DNA from: Mycobacterium fragae
GTDB taxonomy: Bacteria > Actinomycetota > Actinomycetes > Mycobacteriales > Mycobacteriaceae
Length of the DNA: 64,000 nucleotides
Assembly: GCF_002102185.1 (NCBI RefSeq)
Contig: NZ_LQOW01000033.1
Location: 1-64,000, forward strand
Direction: 5' to 3'
Shown here: one piece after another, positions 16,126 to 24,992 of the stretch
Layout: each line of letters begins with the position of its first letter
How positions within the stretch are numbered: the stretch's first letter is position 1
Program-made: the position numbers and the translations under genes
Notes under the pieces: model-generated
Seen by the model: only the letters and a program-made list of their open reading frames with translations
Database searches by the model: none
Told to the model about the DNA's origin: nothing

Positions 16126-17081
16126 CGCGCCGAATACGTTGGCTGCGACCGGCCCCGGTCCCGATGCGGGTCCCGGCCGCCGGTCGGCGCCGCAATCAGT
16201 GTCAGCAGCGTCGCCTCCGGCCGGCAGCAGAACCGCACAGGCGCAAACGGCGACGTGCCGATGCCGGCCGAGACGTGCAACCGCATCGTCGCGCCCCAGC
16301 GTGACTGTCCTTTGGCCCGGGACCGGTCCAGACCCGAGTTGGTCACCACGGCTCCGTAGAACGGAAGGCACAGCTGTCCGCCGTGGGTGTGGCCGGCCAT
16401 CACCAGTTGGTAGCCGTCGGCGGCGAAGCGGTCCAGCACCCGCGGCTCCGGTGAATGGGTCAGCCCTAGGCGCAGGTTGGCGGCCGGGCTGGCCGGACCG
16501 GCGATCGTTTCGTAGCGATCCCGGTCGATATGCGGGTCGTCGACACCGGCGGCGGCGATATGCAGACCGGCTACCTCCAACTCGCGACGATTGTGGGTGA
16601 GGTCCAGCCAGCCGCGCTCGGTGAACGCCGCCCGTAGGTCCTGCCACGGCAACGGCCGCCCGTAGACCCGGTGACCCGGGTTGGTCAGATAGTTCAGCGG
16701 GTTCTTCAACCGCGGCCCGAAGTAGTCATTGCTGCCGAAGACGAAGACGCCCGGCAGCGACAACAGGTCACCGAGCGCCTGTACGACTGCGGGCACCGCC
16801 TTGGGGTGCGCCAGGTTGTCACCCGTGTTGACCACCAGATCGGGCTCCCAGCTGGCCAGTTCACGCAGCCAAGACCGCTTGCGGCGTTGGCCCGGTCGCA
16901 TGTGGATGTCGCTGATGTGCAGCACCCGCAGCGGCAACGAGCCCGGCGTCAACACCGGCATCGTCAGCTCGCGCACGGTGAACGCGTTGCGTTCGATGAT
17001 CGAGGCGTAGCCGATTCCGGCGACGGCCGATCCGAGCGCGACGGCGCCGGTACTTTTCACAACGGACATGGCGGTTGGCAT
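16122..17081 (-). CDS. Metallophosphoesterase, membrane-anchored (Rv3683-like)
   Basis: A 319-residue calcineurin-like phosphoesterase. Metal-binding blocks are in order: SDIHM near residue 57, TGDN near 85, GSNDY near 115 (in the place of GNHD), and GHTHGGQ near 230. Residues 8-27 are hydrophobic and may anchor it in the membrane, with the active site outside, as in YkuE-like enzymes that act on lipid phosphates. It lies 56 bases after ponA2 on the same strand and is coupled to the PLP lyase. Confidence 0.9.
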   Translation of the reverse strand: MPTAMSVVKSTGAVALGSAVAGIGYASIIERNAFTVRELTMPVLTPGSLPLRVLHISDIHMRPGQRRKRSWLRELASWEPDLVVNTGDNLAHPKAVPAVVQALGDLLSLPGVFVFGSNDYFGPRLKNPLNYLTNPGHRVYGRPLPWQDLRAAFTERGWLDLTHNRRELEVAGLHIAAAGVDDPHIDRDRYETIAGPASPAANLRLGLTHSPEPRVLDRFAADGYQLVMAGHTHGGQLCLPFYGAVVTNSGLDRSRAKGQSRWGATMRLHVSAGIGTSPFAPVRFCCRPEATLLTLIAAPTGGRDPHRDRGRSQPTYSAR

Positions 17082-17137
17082 GCAGGCAGCCTACTGCCGC
17101 TCGGCGGTTGATCGCGCGCCACGCGCCCTGAGACCGG

Positions 17138-19450
17138 CTACGGCGGGGGCGGCGGCGGGATGCCGTTGCTGACTTCAATGGTGATGATCGTTCCCGGAAT
17201 GGTCTGGCCGTTCGGTGAGGTGCCGACCACCTCGCCATACTTTGCCGTGCTGTTCACGGAGTTGGGCTGGTCGGCGACCTGGAAACCGGCCTCCTTCAAG
17301 CGCTGGCGCGCGGCGTTGAGGTCGAGCCCCGCGACGCTCGGCACTCGAGACCCGGCGCCCCCGTCCACGTACCGGGGATCGGTCGGCGGCAGTTTCACAT
17401 CGCCGAACTTGGTCGCGATCGGCTTCATCGCGGTGAACCAGGTGCGGGCCGGCTCGTTGCCGCCGAAGAGATTGCCGTCGCCGCAGCGCCGCAGCGGGGA
17501 GGAACACAGATCCGATGGCGAGCTGGAGTCGTCGTAGATGTAGTTGGCCGCGGCGTAGTGGTTGGTGAAGCCCACGAAGCCCGACGACCGGTGTGCCTCG
17601 GTGGTGCCGGTCTTGCCCGACATCGGCAGATTCCAGCCCGCCGCGGCGGCGGATCCCGACGCTGTGCCGCCCCCCTGCGAGTCCTTGCTGAGTGCGTTGG
17701 CCAGCGTGTTGGCGAGCCCCTCCGGTACCGCTTGGTCGCATGGCTCGGTGGTGACGGCGACTTCGTTGCCGTCACGGTCGATCACCTTGTCAATGGGGTT
17801 CGGTGGGCACCATGTGCCGCCCGACGCCAGTGTCGCGGCGACGTTCGACAGTTCGAGCGCGTTGAGTTCGAACGGGCCCAGGGTGAACGACCCGATGTTC
17901 TGCCGTTTGATGAAGTCGGCCAGGCTCTCATTGCTGTCCGGGTCGTAATCGCGAGCGGTCCCCGGATCGGCGTACGACCGCAGCCCGAGCCTGACCGCCA
18001 TGTCGACAGTGCGCGGAACTCCGATCCGCGAGATCAGTTTGGCGAACGCGGTGTTCGGTGAGGTGGCCAACGCATCGGTCACGTTCATCGAGCCCCGGTA
18101 CTTGCCGGCGTTCACCACGCACCACGTTTCCTTCGGGCAGCCCTTGGCACCGCCGCTTCCCATGCCCTTGGTCTGAAAGCTGCCCGGTACCTCCAGCTGG
18201 GTATTGATGCCCATGCCCATGTCCATCGCGGCGGCGGTGGTGAAGATCTTGAAAATGGACCCGGCGCCGTCACCGACCAATGAGAACGGCTGCGGTCGCA
18301 TGGTCTCGCCGGCCTCGGTGTTCAGCCCGTAGGTGCGGTTGCTGGCCATCGCTATGACCTTGTGCGAAGTCTTGCCGGGTTTGATCACACTCATCACGCT
18401 CGCGATGCCCTGCAGGGTCGGGCTGGCGTAGGTGTCGATCGCCTGCTTGACCGGAGCCTGCACGTCGGGGTCCAGCGTGGTGCGGATCAGGTAGCCGCCC
18501 CGGGCCACCTGCTCCTTGCTGATACCCGCCCTCGCCAGATAGGCCTGCACGTAGTCGCAGAAGAACGCCCGATCGCCCGCGGCAATACAGCCTCGTGGCA
18601 GCTCCTTGGGCTGCGGCAGGATTCCGAGCGGCTCGGCCTTGGCGGCGCGTAGCGCATCCGCCTCTCGAGGCAAGTTCTCGATCATGGTGTCCAACACCAG
18701 GTTCCGGCGAGCCAACGCGCCCTCCGGGTTGGTGTACGGGTTCAGCGCGCTGGTGGACTGGACCAGGCCGGCAAGCAAAGCTGCCTGCTGCCAATTCAAA
18801 TCGGACGCGTTGACACCGAAGTACGTCTGCGCCGCATCCTGGACGCCGAAGGCGTTGTTACCGAAGGAGACCAGATTCAGGTAGCGGGTCAGGATTTCCG
18901 GTTTGGTGAACGTCTTGTCCAGGGTGAGCGCCATCCGGATTTCACGGAGCTTCCGCGCCGGCGTGGTCTCCACGGCCGCACGCTTCTCCGCGTCGGTTTG
19001 CGCGGTCACCAGCAGCTGGTAGTTCTTCACGTACTGCTGTTCGATCGTGGAACCGCCGCGGGTGTCGACGTCGCCGGACGCGTAGCCGGCCAGCCCGGTC
19101 AGGGTGCCCTTCCAGTCGACGCCGTTGTGCTCGGCAAACCGCTTGTCCTCAATCGAGACGATTGCCAGCTTCATGGTGTTGGCGATTTTGTCGCTGGGTA
19201 CCTCGAAGCGGCGCTGAGAATACAGCCAAGCGATGGTGTTGCCCTTCGCGTCGACCATGGTGGTCACCGCCGGGACGTCGCCCTGGAGCAGTTGTGCCGA
19301 GCCGTTGGCCACCACTTCGGAGGCCCGGTTGGACACCAGCCCCATGCCGCCGACCACTGGAAACAGCAGGGCTGCGACAACCACGCTGGCCAAAACGCAG
19401 CACCCGGCGAGCTTGGCGATGGTGATCGCAGTCGAGGGGCGTTCCGGCAT
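17138..19450 (-). CDS. ponA2: Bifunctional penicillin-binding protein PonA2 with PASTA domain
   Basis: A 770-residue class A penicillin-binding protein that builds and crosslinks peptidoglycan outside the membrane. One membrane helix lies at 13-36. The transglycosylase domain shows Glu101 in EDKRF and GGSTIEQQ (132-139). The transpeptidase domain has SIFK (Ser398-Lys401), SPN (464-466) and KTGTT (613-617). A PASTA domain follows (about 698-762) and the tail is all proline (PPPPPP). In mycobacteria PonA2 supports survival in stress and non-growing states. It is divergent from whiB4. Confidence 0.96.
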   Translation of the reverse strand: MPERPSTAITIAKLAGCCVLASVVVAALLFPVVGGMGLVSNRASEVVANGSAQLLQGDVPAVTTMVDAKGNTIAWLYSQRRFEVPSDKIANTMKLAIVSIEDKRFAEHNGVDWKGTLTGLAGYASGDVDTRGGSTIEQQYVKNYQLLVTAQTDAEKRAAVETTPARKLREIRMALTLDKTFTKPEILTRYLNLVSFGNNAFGVQDAAQTYFGVNASDLNWQQAALLAGLVQSTSALNPYTNPEGALARRNLVLDTMIENLPREADALRAAKAEPLGILPQPKELPRGCIAAGDRAFFCDYVQAYLARAGISKEQVARGGYLIRTTLDPDVQAPVKQAIDTYASPTLQGIASVMSVIKPGKTSHKVIAMASNRTYGLNTEAGETMRPQPFSLVGDGAGSIFKIFTTAAAMDMGMGINTQLEVPGSFQTKGMGSGGAKGCPKETWCVVNAGKYRGSMNVTDALATSPNTAFAKLISRIGVPRTVDMAVRLGLRSYADPGTARDYDPDSNESLADFIKRQNIGSFTLGPFELNALELSNVAATLASGGTWCPPNPIDKVIDRDGNEVAVTTEPCDQAVPEGLANTLANALSKDSQGGGTASGSAAAAGWNLPMSGKTGTTEAHRSSGFVGFTNHYAAANYIYDDSSSPSDLCSSPLRRCGDGNLFGGNEPARTWFTAMKPIATKFGDVKLPPTDPRYVDGGAGSRVPSVAGLDLNAARQRLKEAGFQVADQPNSVNSTAKYGEVVGTSPNGQTIPGTIITIEVSNGIPPPPPP

Positions 19451-19787
19451 GGCTACTAGACTAGCGGCGCATCCGGGCTCGAGATCTTGAGTGGCAGGTC
19501 GAGGAAAATTTTCCGACGCGTCACCACTCAGCGTTCTCTCAGATGCAGCTCAGGGCCTCTTCAGCCGCCGCGGGCGCCGGTTTTAGCCGGGATTCATGAT
19601 CGGACGGCACGGTTGTCCCAAAAAAGGGGGTGCCAAAGTGTTGCGCAATTGCCCCCTGACCACCTAGCTTAGACCCACAATGAGATACAGGTAACACCGA
19701 CGTGCATAGTGTGGCGTAGATCGCATCGTTGGTCTGTAGTCAGGGCAGAGCCGTCAAGAAGAGGCGGCCGAGCGAAGGGGATCGCTG
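19451..19787. promoter_or_regulatory. ponA2-whiB4 divergent intergenic region
   Basis: A 337-base stretch without a gene, serving both divergent genes. A possible SigA-type promoter toward whiB4 is TTGCGC (19642-19647) and TAGCTT (19666-19671), 18 bases apart. A run AAAAAAGGGGG followed by a CCCCC at about 19652 can fold weakly. The whiB4 ribosome site GAAGGGG lies about 10 bases before the GTG at 19788. No operator can be named. Confidence 0.4.
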
Positions 19788-20135
19788 GTGTCAGGTACAC
19801 GGACCGCGGCGCGCAACACAGCGCCGACGAACAATCTCATGCATCGCACGGATGCCGAGTCTCGGATCGCTTGGGTTTCCAGGGCGCTGTGTCGAGCGGC
19901 TGATCCCGACGAGCTTTTCGTCCGCGGGGCGGCACAACGTAAAGCGGCGGTGATCTGCCGGCACTGCCCAGTGATGCTGGAATGTGGTGCGGACGCGTTG
20001 GATAACCGTGTCGAGTTCGGCGTCTGGGGCGGAATGACCGAGCGCCAGCGACGGGCATTACTCAAGCAGCACCCGGAGGTGGTGTCTTGGGCGGAGTTCT
20101 TCGCTGCACAGCGTAAGCACCGCAGCGCCGGCTAA
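19788..20135 (+). CDS. whiB4: Redox-sensing regulator WhiB4
   Basis: A 115-residue WhiB protein placed, as in H37Rv, between ponA2 and the ArsA-like ATPase pair. Cluster ligands are Cys35, Cys57, Cys60 and Cys66, and the turn GVWGG is at 78-82, then a basic DNA-contacting tail ending KHRSAG. WhiB4 of M. tuberculosis holds a [4Fe-4S] cluster that is very sensitive to oxygen and nitric oxide; the oxidised form binds DNA and represses antioxidant genes. The GTG start is supported by GAAGGGG. A near-identical paralogue lies at 10866. Confidence 0.95.
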   Translation: MSGTRTAARNTAPTNNLMHRTDAESRIAWVSRALCRAADPDELFVRGAAQRKAAVICRHCPVMLECGADALDNRVEFGVWGGMTERQRRALLKQHPEVVSWAEFFAAQRKHRSAG

Positions 20136-20155
20136 TCCGGATTCTTGGACTGCCG

Positions 20156-21301
20156 CTAACTCGCGGCCCCCGTCATCTGGTCGGCGATTGCGCGCAGCGC
20201 CTCCAGATCGCATACGTCGAACGGCAGTGAGGGCACGCCGACAATCGCGACATGAGGATTGGCCCCGGTAAACCGGGACAGCAGCCGAATCTCCCTCTTG
20301 GAGGTCGATGCACGGTCGGCGTGGATGCGCAGCACGGCCGTCGCCAACGTTCTCGAGGCCGCGTCGTCGCCATCCGCCGGTTCGTTCACCAGCGTCTCGG
20401 CACCGTCGACGGCCCGCTCCACGGGCAGCGAGCACAACATCGGATGGGTCCGGTTCAAGATGAGGCCGGCGAGCGGCATGCGTTCCTCGGATAGCCGATC
20501 CACGAAAAACGACGCTTCCCGAAGCGCGTCGGGCTCTGCCGCAGACACCACCATGAACTGGGTGCCGCGTCGCTTCAGCAGCGCGTAGGTGCGGTCCGCC
20601 TTCTCGCGGAAACCGCCGAAGGTGGCATCCAGCGACTGCACGAAACCCGCAGCGTCGGAAAGCATTTGGGAGCCCAGGACGGTCGAGAGCGCCTTCATCG
20701 CCAAGCCGACCGCCCCGGTGACCAGTCGCCCGATGCCGCGACCGGGTGCCAACAGCAGCCGCCACAACCGACTGTCCATGAAACTGCCCAGCCGTTTCGG
20801 CGCGTCCAGGAAGTCCAGCGCATTACGCGACGGCGGGGTGTCGACGACCACCAGGTCCCAGCGGTCCTGGCTCAACAATTGGCCGAGCTTTTCCATCGCC
20901 ATGTATTCCTGGGTGCCGGCCAGCGAAGTGGCGACGGTCTGATAGAACTGGTTGTCCAGAATCGCTTGTGCCCGTTCGGGTCCGGAATACTGGACCACCA
21001 TCTCGTCGAACGTGCGACGCATGTCGAGCATCATCGCGTACAGCTCACCGGAGACGTCGGGAGCCAGCGGCACGCGTTGTGGCGAGTTGCCAAGGGCGTT
21101 GATGCCCAACGCCTGTGCCAGTCGCTTGGCAGGGTCGATCGTCAGGACGACAACGGTGCGGCCGTACTCGGCCGCGCGCAATGCCATCGCCGCGGCGGTG
21201 GTGGTCTTGCCGACTCCACCGGCGCCACAACACACGACCACGCGGTTTGCCCTGTCGGCCAGAATCGAGCCGACATCCAGGGCCGGCGGTGTGGTACTCA
21301 T
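20156..21301 (-). CDS. bagB: ArsA/GET3-like ATPase, subunit B (Rv3680-like)
   Basis: A 381-residue ATPase of the ArsA/GET3 class. The P-loop is CGAGGVGKTT (25-34), switch I DPAKRLAQ follows near 57, and VVDTPPSRN is the Walker B area. The signature lysine of this class (GKGGxGK) is replaced by alanine, unlike in its partner. Rv3679 and Rv3680 (BagA, BagB) of M. tuberculosis act together and protect against glycerol-linked oxidative and nitrosative stress. It starts in the last bases of the partner gene (ATGA at 21298-21301). Confidence 0.92.
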   Translation of the reverse strand: MSTTPPALDVGSILADRANRVVVCCGAGGVGKTTTAAAMALRAAEYGRTVVVLTIDPAKRLAQALGINALGNSPQRVPLAPDVSGELYAMMLDMRRTFDEMVVQYSGPERAQAILDNQFYQTVATSLAGTQEYMAMEKLGQLLSQDRWDLVVVDTPPSRNALDFLDAPKRLGSFMDSRLWRLLLAPGRGIGRLVTGAVGLAMKALSTVLGSQMLSDAAGFVQSLDATFGGFREKADRTYALLKRRGTQFMVVSAAEPDALREASFFVDRLSEERMPLAGLILNRTHPMLCSLPVERAVDGAETLVNEPADGDDAASRTLATAVLRIHADRASTSKREIRLLSRFTGANPHVAIVGVPSLPFDVCDLEALRAIADQMTGAAS

Positions 21302-22326
21302 CGAACCCCCTGCTGCGCAAGCGATTCAGAAAGCTCATACAGGCTGCCGAGGTCGACGCCGTCGGCGATCGTCGGTAATTCGAGCCGCGGCACGTGTAGT
21401 TCGTCGAGTTGCTCCGCGGTCTGGGCCCGCGCGGTGATCCGGGTCGCGTGGTGGATGGTCTCGGTCAGCAGGCCAGCGAAGTCCGCGTCGCTCAATTTGA
21501 TCCCGGCGGCGGCCAGCCCGTCTCGCACGGCGTCGGCGTCGACGTCGCCCTCGGCGGCCTTGGCGAGATCGTCGGGCTCCAGGTAGGCGGGGATGTTGCG
21601 GTTGACGATCACACTGCCGATCGGGAGATTCAACTGCTCCAACTCCTCGATCGCCTCCATCGTCTCCTGCATCGGCAGGGCCTCCAGCAGAGTGACCAGG
21701 TGGATGGCCGTCTCATCGGAATGCAGCAGCCTGACCACACCCTCGCTTTGCGAATACACCGGGCCGCCCTTGGCGAGGTCCGACACCGCCCTCGTCACAT
21801 CGAGAAAGCGGGCGATCCGCCCGGTCGGTGGTGCGTCGACGACCACTGCGTCATACACCGGCAGCTTGTTCTTGTCGCCCTTCTTTTGGCGAACCACTGC
21901 TTCCTTGATCTTTCCGGTGAGCAGCACGTCGCGCAGACCCGGCGCGATCGTCGTCGCGAACTCGACCGCGCCGATGCGCCGCATCGCCCGGCCCGCGATG
22001 CCGAGGTTGTAGAACATGTCGAGGTATTCCAGGAACGCCGCCTCGATGTCGATCGCCAGCGCATTGACCTGGCCGCCGTGCTCGGCGGTCGCGATCTTGA
22101 CCTCCTTGTACGGCAGCGGCGGCACATCGAAGAGCTGCGCAATCCCTTGGCGCCCTTCAACTTCCACGAGGAGGACCTTGCGTCCGCCGTATGCCAGGGT
22201 CAGTGCCAGCGCGGCGGCGATCGTCGACTTGCCAGTGCCGCCTTTGCCGGTCACGAAGTGAAGGCGGGCCTTCGACAACCGCGATGGCCAGCCGACGGTG
22301 CTACCTCCGCTCGGTGTGGTCGCCAC
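21298..22326 (-). CDS. bagA: ArsA/GET3-like ATPase, subunit A (Rv3679-like)
   Basis: A 342-residue ATPase with a full deviant Walker A motif GKGGTGKST (27-35), including the signature lysine that reaches across the dimer in ArsA and GET3. VVDAPPTGR is the Walker B/switch II region. There is no long hydrophobic groove of the eukaryotic tail-anchored targeting type that can be read with confidence. It is translationally coupled to the second ATPase, and the pair is expected to form a hetero-complex. GTG start (MATTPSGG). Confidence 0.92.
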   Translation of the reverse strand: MATTPSGGSTVGWPSRLSKARLHFVTGKGGTGKSTIAAALALTLAYGGRKVLLVEVEGRQGIAQLFDVPPLPYKEVKIATAEHGGQVNALAIDIEAAFLEYLDMFYNLGIAGRAMRRIGAVEFATTIAPGLRDVLLTGKIKEAVVRQKKGDKNKLPVYDAVVVDAPPTGRIARFLDVTRAVSDLAKGGPVYSQSEGVVRLLHSDETAIHLVTLLEALPMQETMEAIEELEQLNLPIGSVIVNRNIPAYLEPDDLAKAAEGDVDADAVRDGLAAAGIKLSDADFAGLLTETIHHATRITARAQTAEQLDELHVPRLELPTIADGVDLGSLYELSESLAQQGVR

Positions 22327-22375
22327 CCACGCATGCTAGCGAAGTCGCCGACCGCGCTACCGATAAGCTCGGCTC

Positions 22376-22537
22376 ATGACCCAACCGACCGCATGGGAGT
22401 ACGTCACGGTCCCACTGTTGACACATGCCACCAAGCAGATCCTCGACCAGTGGGGCGCCGACGGCTGGGAGCTGGTTTCGGTGCTGCCCGGGCCCACCGG
22501 CGAGCAGCATGTCGCGTATCTGAAACGCCCGAAATGA
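22376..22537 (+). CDS. DUF4177-type small protein (Rv3678A-like)
   Basis: A 53-residue protein (MTQPTAWEYVTVPL ... QWGADGWELVSVLPG ... YLKRPK). The pattern WEY-V-P-L, then GxxGWELVxV, then a basic end is the DUF4177 signature; function unknown. The stop overlaps the ATG of the RidA gene (ATGA at 22534), and the same arrangement is seen in M. tuberculosis. Easy to miss because of its size. It is divergent from the ATPase pair with 49 bases between starts. Confidence 0.9.
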   Translation: MTQPTAWEYVTVPLLTHATKQILDQWGADGWELVSVLPGPTGEQHVAYLKRPK

Positions 22538-22989
22538 GCGTGTCTGCCCGGCTCGAAAAGCTGGGCATCGCACTCCCGGAGGTGGCCAAGCCGCTGGCTT
22601 CCTATGTTCCGGCGGTGCGCAGCGGCAGCCTGGTGTACACGTCGGGCCAGTTGCCGATGCAGGCCGGCAAGCTTGCCGGCACGGGCAAGGTCGGGGGGGA
22701 CGTCACCCCTGAGGAGGCCAAGGCATTCGCACGGATCTGCGCACTCAACGCGTTGGCCGCGGTGGATTCGCTGGTGGGCCTCGACGCCGTCACGCAGGTG
22801 GTCAAGGTGACCGGATTCGTCGCCTCTGCAACCGGATTCAACGGCCAGCCGGGCGTGGTCAACGGCGCATCGGATCTACTTGCCGAGGTGTTCGGAGACT
22901 CTGGTGCGCATGCCCGCTCGGCGGTCGGCGTCTCCGAGTTGCCGTTGGACGCGCCGGTGGAAGTCGAGTTGATCGTCGAGGTCGGGTAA
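22534..22989 (+). CDS. RidA family protein (Rv3678c-like)
   Basis: A 151-residue YjgF/YER057c/UK114 protein. The family turns reactive enamine/imine products of PLP enzymes into ketoacids and ammonia. The usual pattern is visible: LASYVPAVRSGSLVYTSGQLP at the start and VTGFVAS, then a C-terminal ELPLDAPVEVELIVEV. In the C-terminal motif the arginine typical of active RidA is not in its usual place (SELPLDAPVEVE), so it probably belongs to an Rid subgroup of unknown activity. Coupled to the DUF4177 gene and followed by a metallo-hydrolase gene. Confidence 0.92.
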   Translation: MSVSARLEKLGIALPEVAKPLASYVPAVRSGSLVYTSGQLPMQAGKLAGTGKVGGDVTPEEAKAFARICALNALAAVDSLVGLDAVTQVVKVTGFVASATGFNGQPGVVNGASDLLAEVFGDSGAHARSAVGVSELPLDAPVEVELIVEVG

Positions 22990-22997
22990 CGACAGAG

Positions 22998-23771
22998 TTG
23001 CTGACGCATCCCGCCTACGGCCAGTTGCGGCCGGTCACCGACACCGCGTCGGTGTTGCTGGCCGACAATCCGGGCCTGATGACGCTGGAGGGCACCAACA
23101 CCTGGGTGCTGCGCGGGCCTCGCAGCGACGAGGTGGTGATCGTCGATCCCGGCCCGGACGACGACGAGCACATCGCCCGCGTCGCGGGTCTGGGCCGCAT
23201 CGCCCTGGTGCTGATCAGCCATCGGCACGGCGACCATACCGACGGCATCGACAAGCTGGTCGACCTCACCGGGGCGACGGTGCGGTCGGCGGGCAGCGGG
23301 TTTTTGCGGGGCCTCGGCGGTCATTTGACCGACGGTGAGGTGATCGATGTTGCCGGGCTGACGATCACGGTGCTGGCGACGCCGGGGCACACCGCCGACT
23401 CGCTGTCGTTCGTCCTCGACGATGCGGTATTAACCGCGGACACCGTATTAGGGCGGGGGACCACGGTCATCGACACCGAAGACGGCAGCCTGAGCGCATA
23501 CCTGGAATCGCTGCGCCGGCTGCGTGGTCTGGGCGATAAGAGGGTGCTACCCGGTCACGGGCCGGACTTGGGAAATCTGGAAGCTGTCGCGTCGGGATAT
23601 TTGGCGCATCGCGAGCAGCGGCTGGAGCAGGTGCGCTCGGCGCTGCGCGAACTGGGAGACGACGCCACCGTGCGTCAGGTCGTCGAATACGTCTATGTCG
23701 ACGTCGACGAGGAGCTGTGGGACGTCGCCGAGTGGTCCGTGCAGGCCCAGCTGGACTATTTGCGTCGTTGA
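22998..23771 (+). CDS. Metallo-beta-lactamase-fold hydrolase (Rv3677c-like, LACTB2-type)
   Basis: A 257-residue metallo-hydrolase. Metal ligands are in HRHGDH (75-80), then TPGHTADS, TADTVLG and LPGHGP further on, the LACTB2/glyoxalase II-like order. The C-terminal helical domain is a winged-helix-like cap (AEWSVQAQLDYL). LACTB2 is an RNase, while others are thioesterases or hydrolases, so substrate is open. The start is a TTG at 22998, giving MLTHPAYGQLRPV. It forms an operon with the DUF4177 and RidA genes and converges on crp. Confidence 0.9.
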   Translation: MLTHPAYGQLRPVTDTASVLLADNPGLMTLEGTNTWVLRGPRSDEVVIVDPGPDDDEHIARVAGLGRIALVLISHRHGDHTDGIDKLVDLTGATVRSAGSGFLRGLGGHLTDGEVIDVAGLTITVLATPGHTADSLSFVLDDAVLTADTVLGRGTTVIDTEDGSLSAYLESLRRLRGLGDKRVLPGHGPDLGNLEAVASGYLAHREQRLEQVRSALRELGDDATVRQVVEYVYVDVDEELWDVAEWSVQAQLDYLRR

Positions 23772-23793
23772 CATTGCGCGTAGGGCTGTGAAC

Positions 23794-23829
23794 GCGCCGC
23801 GATCACGACCCTGACTGCAATCTCGGCGC
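23794..23829. terminator. Convergent hairpin between metallo-hydrolase gene and crp
   Basis: GCGCCGCGAT (23794-23803) can pair with ATCTCGGCGC (23820-23829) with one mismatch, leaving a 16-base loop that holds CGACCCTGACT. No U-run follows on either strand. Its place between two converging genes suggests two-way termination. The same 11-base loop sequence is found in the convergent region at 53438. Confidence 0.5.
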
Positions 23830-24503
23830 TAGCGGGCGCGGCGGGCCAGCCGCTCCGAGTCGGAGATCAGCACGCTCTTGCCCTCCAGGCGAATCCAGCC
23901 GCGATGGGCGAAATCGGCGAGCGCCTTGTTCACCGTCTCTCTCGACGCGCCGACCAGCTGGGCGATCTCTTCCTGCGTCAGGTCGTGGGTGACGCGCATC
24001 GCGCCGCCTTCCTGAGTGCCGAAACGCTGGGCGAGCTGCAGCAACTGCTTGGCGACGCGGCCGGGCACGTCGGTGAAGATGAGGTCGGCGAGGTTGTTGT
24101 TGGTGCGCCGCAACCGACGCGCCAGCACGCGCAGCAGCTGCTCGGCGATCTCAGGGCGGTCGGCGATCCAGGCGCGCAGCGCGTCACGGTCCATCGACAC
24201 CGCGCGCACCTCGGTGATGGTGGTGGCGCTGGAGGTTCGCGGGCCGGGGTCGAAGATCGACAGCTCGCCGAACATGTCTGACGGGCCCATGATCGTCAGG
24301 AGGTTCTCGCGGCCATCCGGAGAACGGCGGCCGATCTTCACCTTGCCGGCAATGATGATGTACAGCCGATCGCCCGGCTCGCCTTCGGCGAAAACGGTGT
24401 GTCCACGAGGAAAGTCGACGGGCTGCAATTGCTTGGTCAGCGCGGCGACGGCGCTGGGTTCAACCCCCTGGAAGATTCCGGCCCTTGCCAGGATCTCGTC
24501 CAC
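23829..24503 (-). CDS. crp: cAMP receptor protein, global regulator (Rv3676-like)
   Basis: A 224-residue CRP/FNR regulator. The cyclic-nucleotide pocket is FGELSIFDPGPRTSSAT (78-94), with Gly79-Glu80 and Arg89-Thr-Ser contacts. A long helix (ALRAWIADRPEIAEQLLRVLARRL) leads to the C-terminal helix-turn-helix (TQEEIAQLVGASRETVNKALADF). In M. tuberculosis it binds DNA even without cAMP and controls resuscitation, whiB1 and carbon genes. The GTG start gives MDEILARAG. A membrane adenylyl cyclase that could feed it is at 53465. Confidence 0.96.
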   Translation of the reverse strand: MDEILARAGIFQGVEPSAVAALTKQLQPVDFPRGHTVFAEGEPGDRLYIIIAGKVKIGRRSPDGRENLLTIMGPSDMFGELSIFDPGPRTSSATTITEVRAVSMDRDALRAWIADRPEIAEQLLRVLARRLRRTNNNLADLIFTDVPGRVAKQLLQLAQRFGTQEGGAMRVTHDLTQEEIAQLVGASRETVNKALADFAHRGWIRLEGKSVLISDSERLARRAR

Positions 24504-24542
24504 GTTGCCCCTTAGCTGTGTGAATGACTCAACGTGCCAACG

Positions 24543-24926
24543 CTACACACGATTGGCATGCCGAGGCGCCCCAAATTGGCGATTCTCCCTCGAATGCCTC
24601 GGCCGCGGCGTGGCCCAGTCAGCTTGTTCGGCGGCGGAAATAATGGCGGCCGTCAAGAACGGATCGACCGGAGGTTCCAGCCGGTGGGCGCTATGAGCGG
24701 CCTCGTCGGCAACCTCTTCGGTGCGGCGGCGGTGCAGGCATTCCAAGGCCTCGGGCAGGCCCTCGCGGGCCAGCGTTCTCATATCGACCGGCTCGGCCTG
24801 ATCGAGAAATTCGGTGACGTCCCTGGCGGTAAGCGTGTCATTGGCCAAACTCGCTTCCAGCCGGCTGAGCCCGAAAGTCGCCAGCATCAGCAACCCCGGG
24901 ATGAATGCCACGAGCAACCACGACAC
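24543..24926 (-). CDS. Small membrane protein (Rv3675-like)
   Basis: A 127-residue protein beginning MSWLLVAFIPGLLMLATFGLSRLE, a single membrane helix at the N-terminus. The rest is charged and helical (TARDVTEFLDQAEPVDMRTLAREGLPEALECLHRR split over 55-92) and probably cytoplasmic. No function is known. It lies 39 bases before crp on the same strand, as in H37Rv, and is divergent from nth with 66 bases between. Confidence 0.8.
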   Translation of the reverse strand: MSWLLVAFIPGLLMLATFGLSRLEASLANDTLTARDVTEFLDQAEPVDMRTLAREGLPEALECLHRRRTEEVADEAAHSAHRLEPPVDPFLTAAIISAAEQADWATPRPRHSRENRQFGAPRHANRV

Positions 24927-24992
24927 AGGGAGCCAGTAAACACGGCTAAGGTCTCAGCGGGATTACGAATTAGTACTCTGTCGAAGGTGATT

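Noticed and set aside
24504..24542. A CRP-like site (TGTGA then TCAAC) in front of crp.
   Set aside because: The second half does not match TCACA and the spacing is five instead of six bases; too weak to call.
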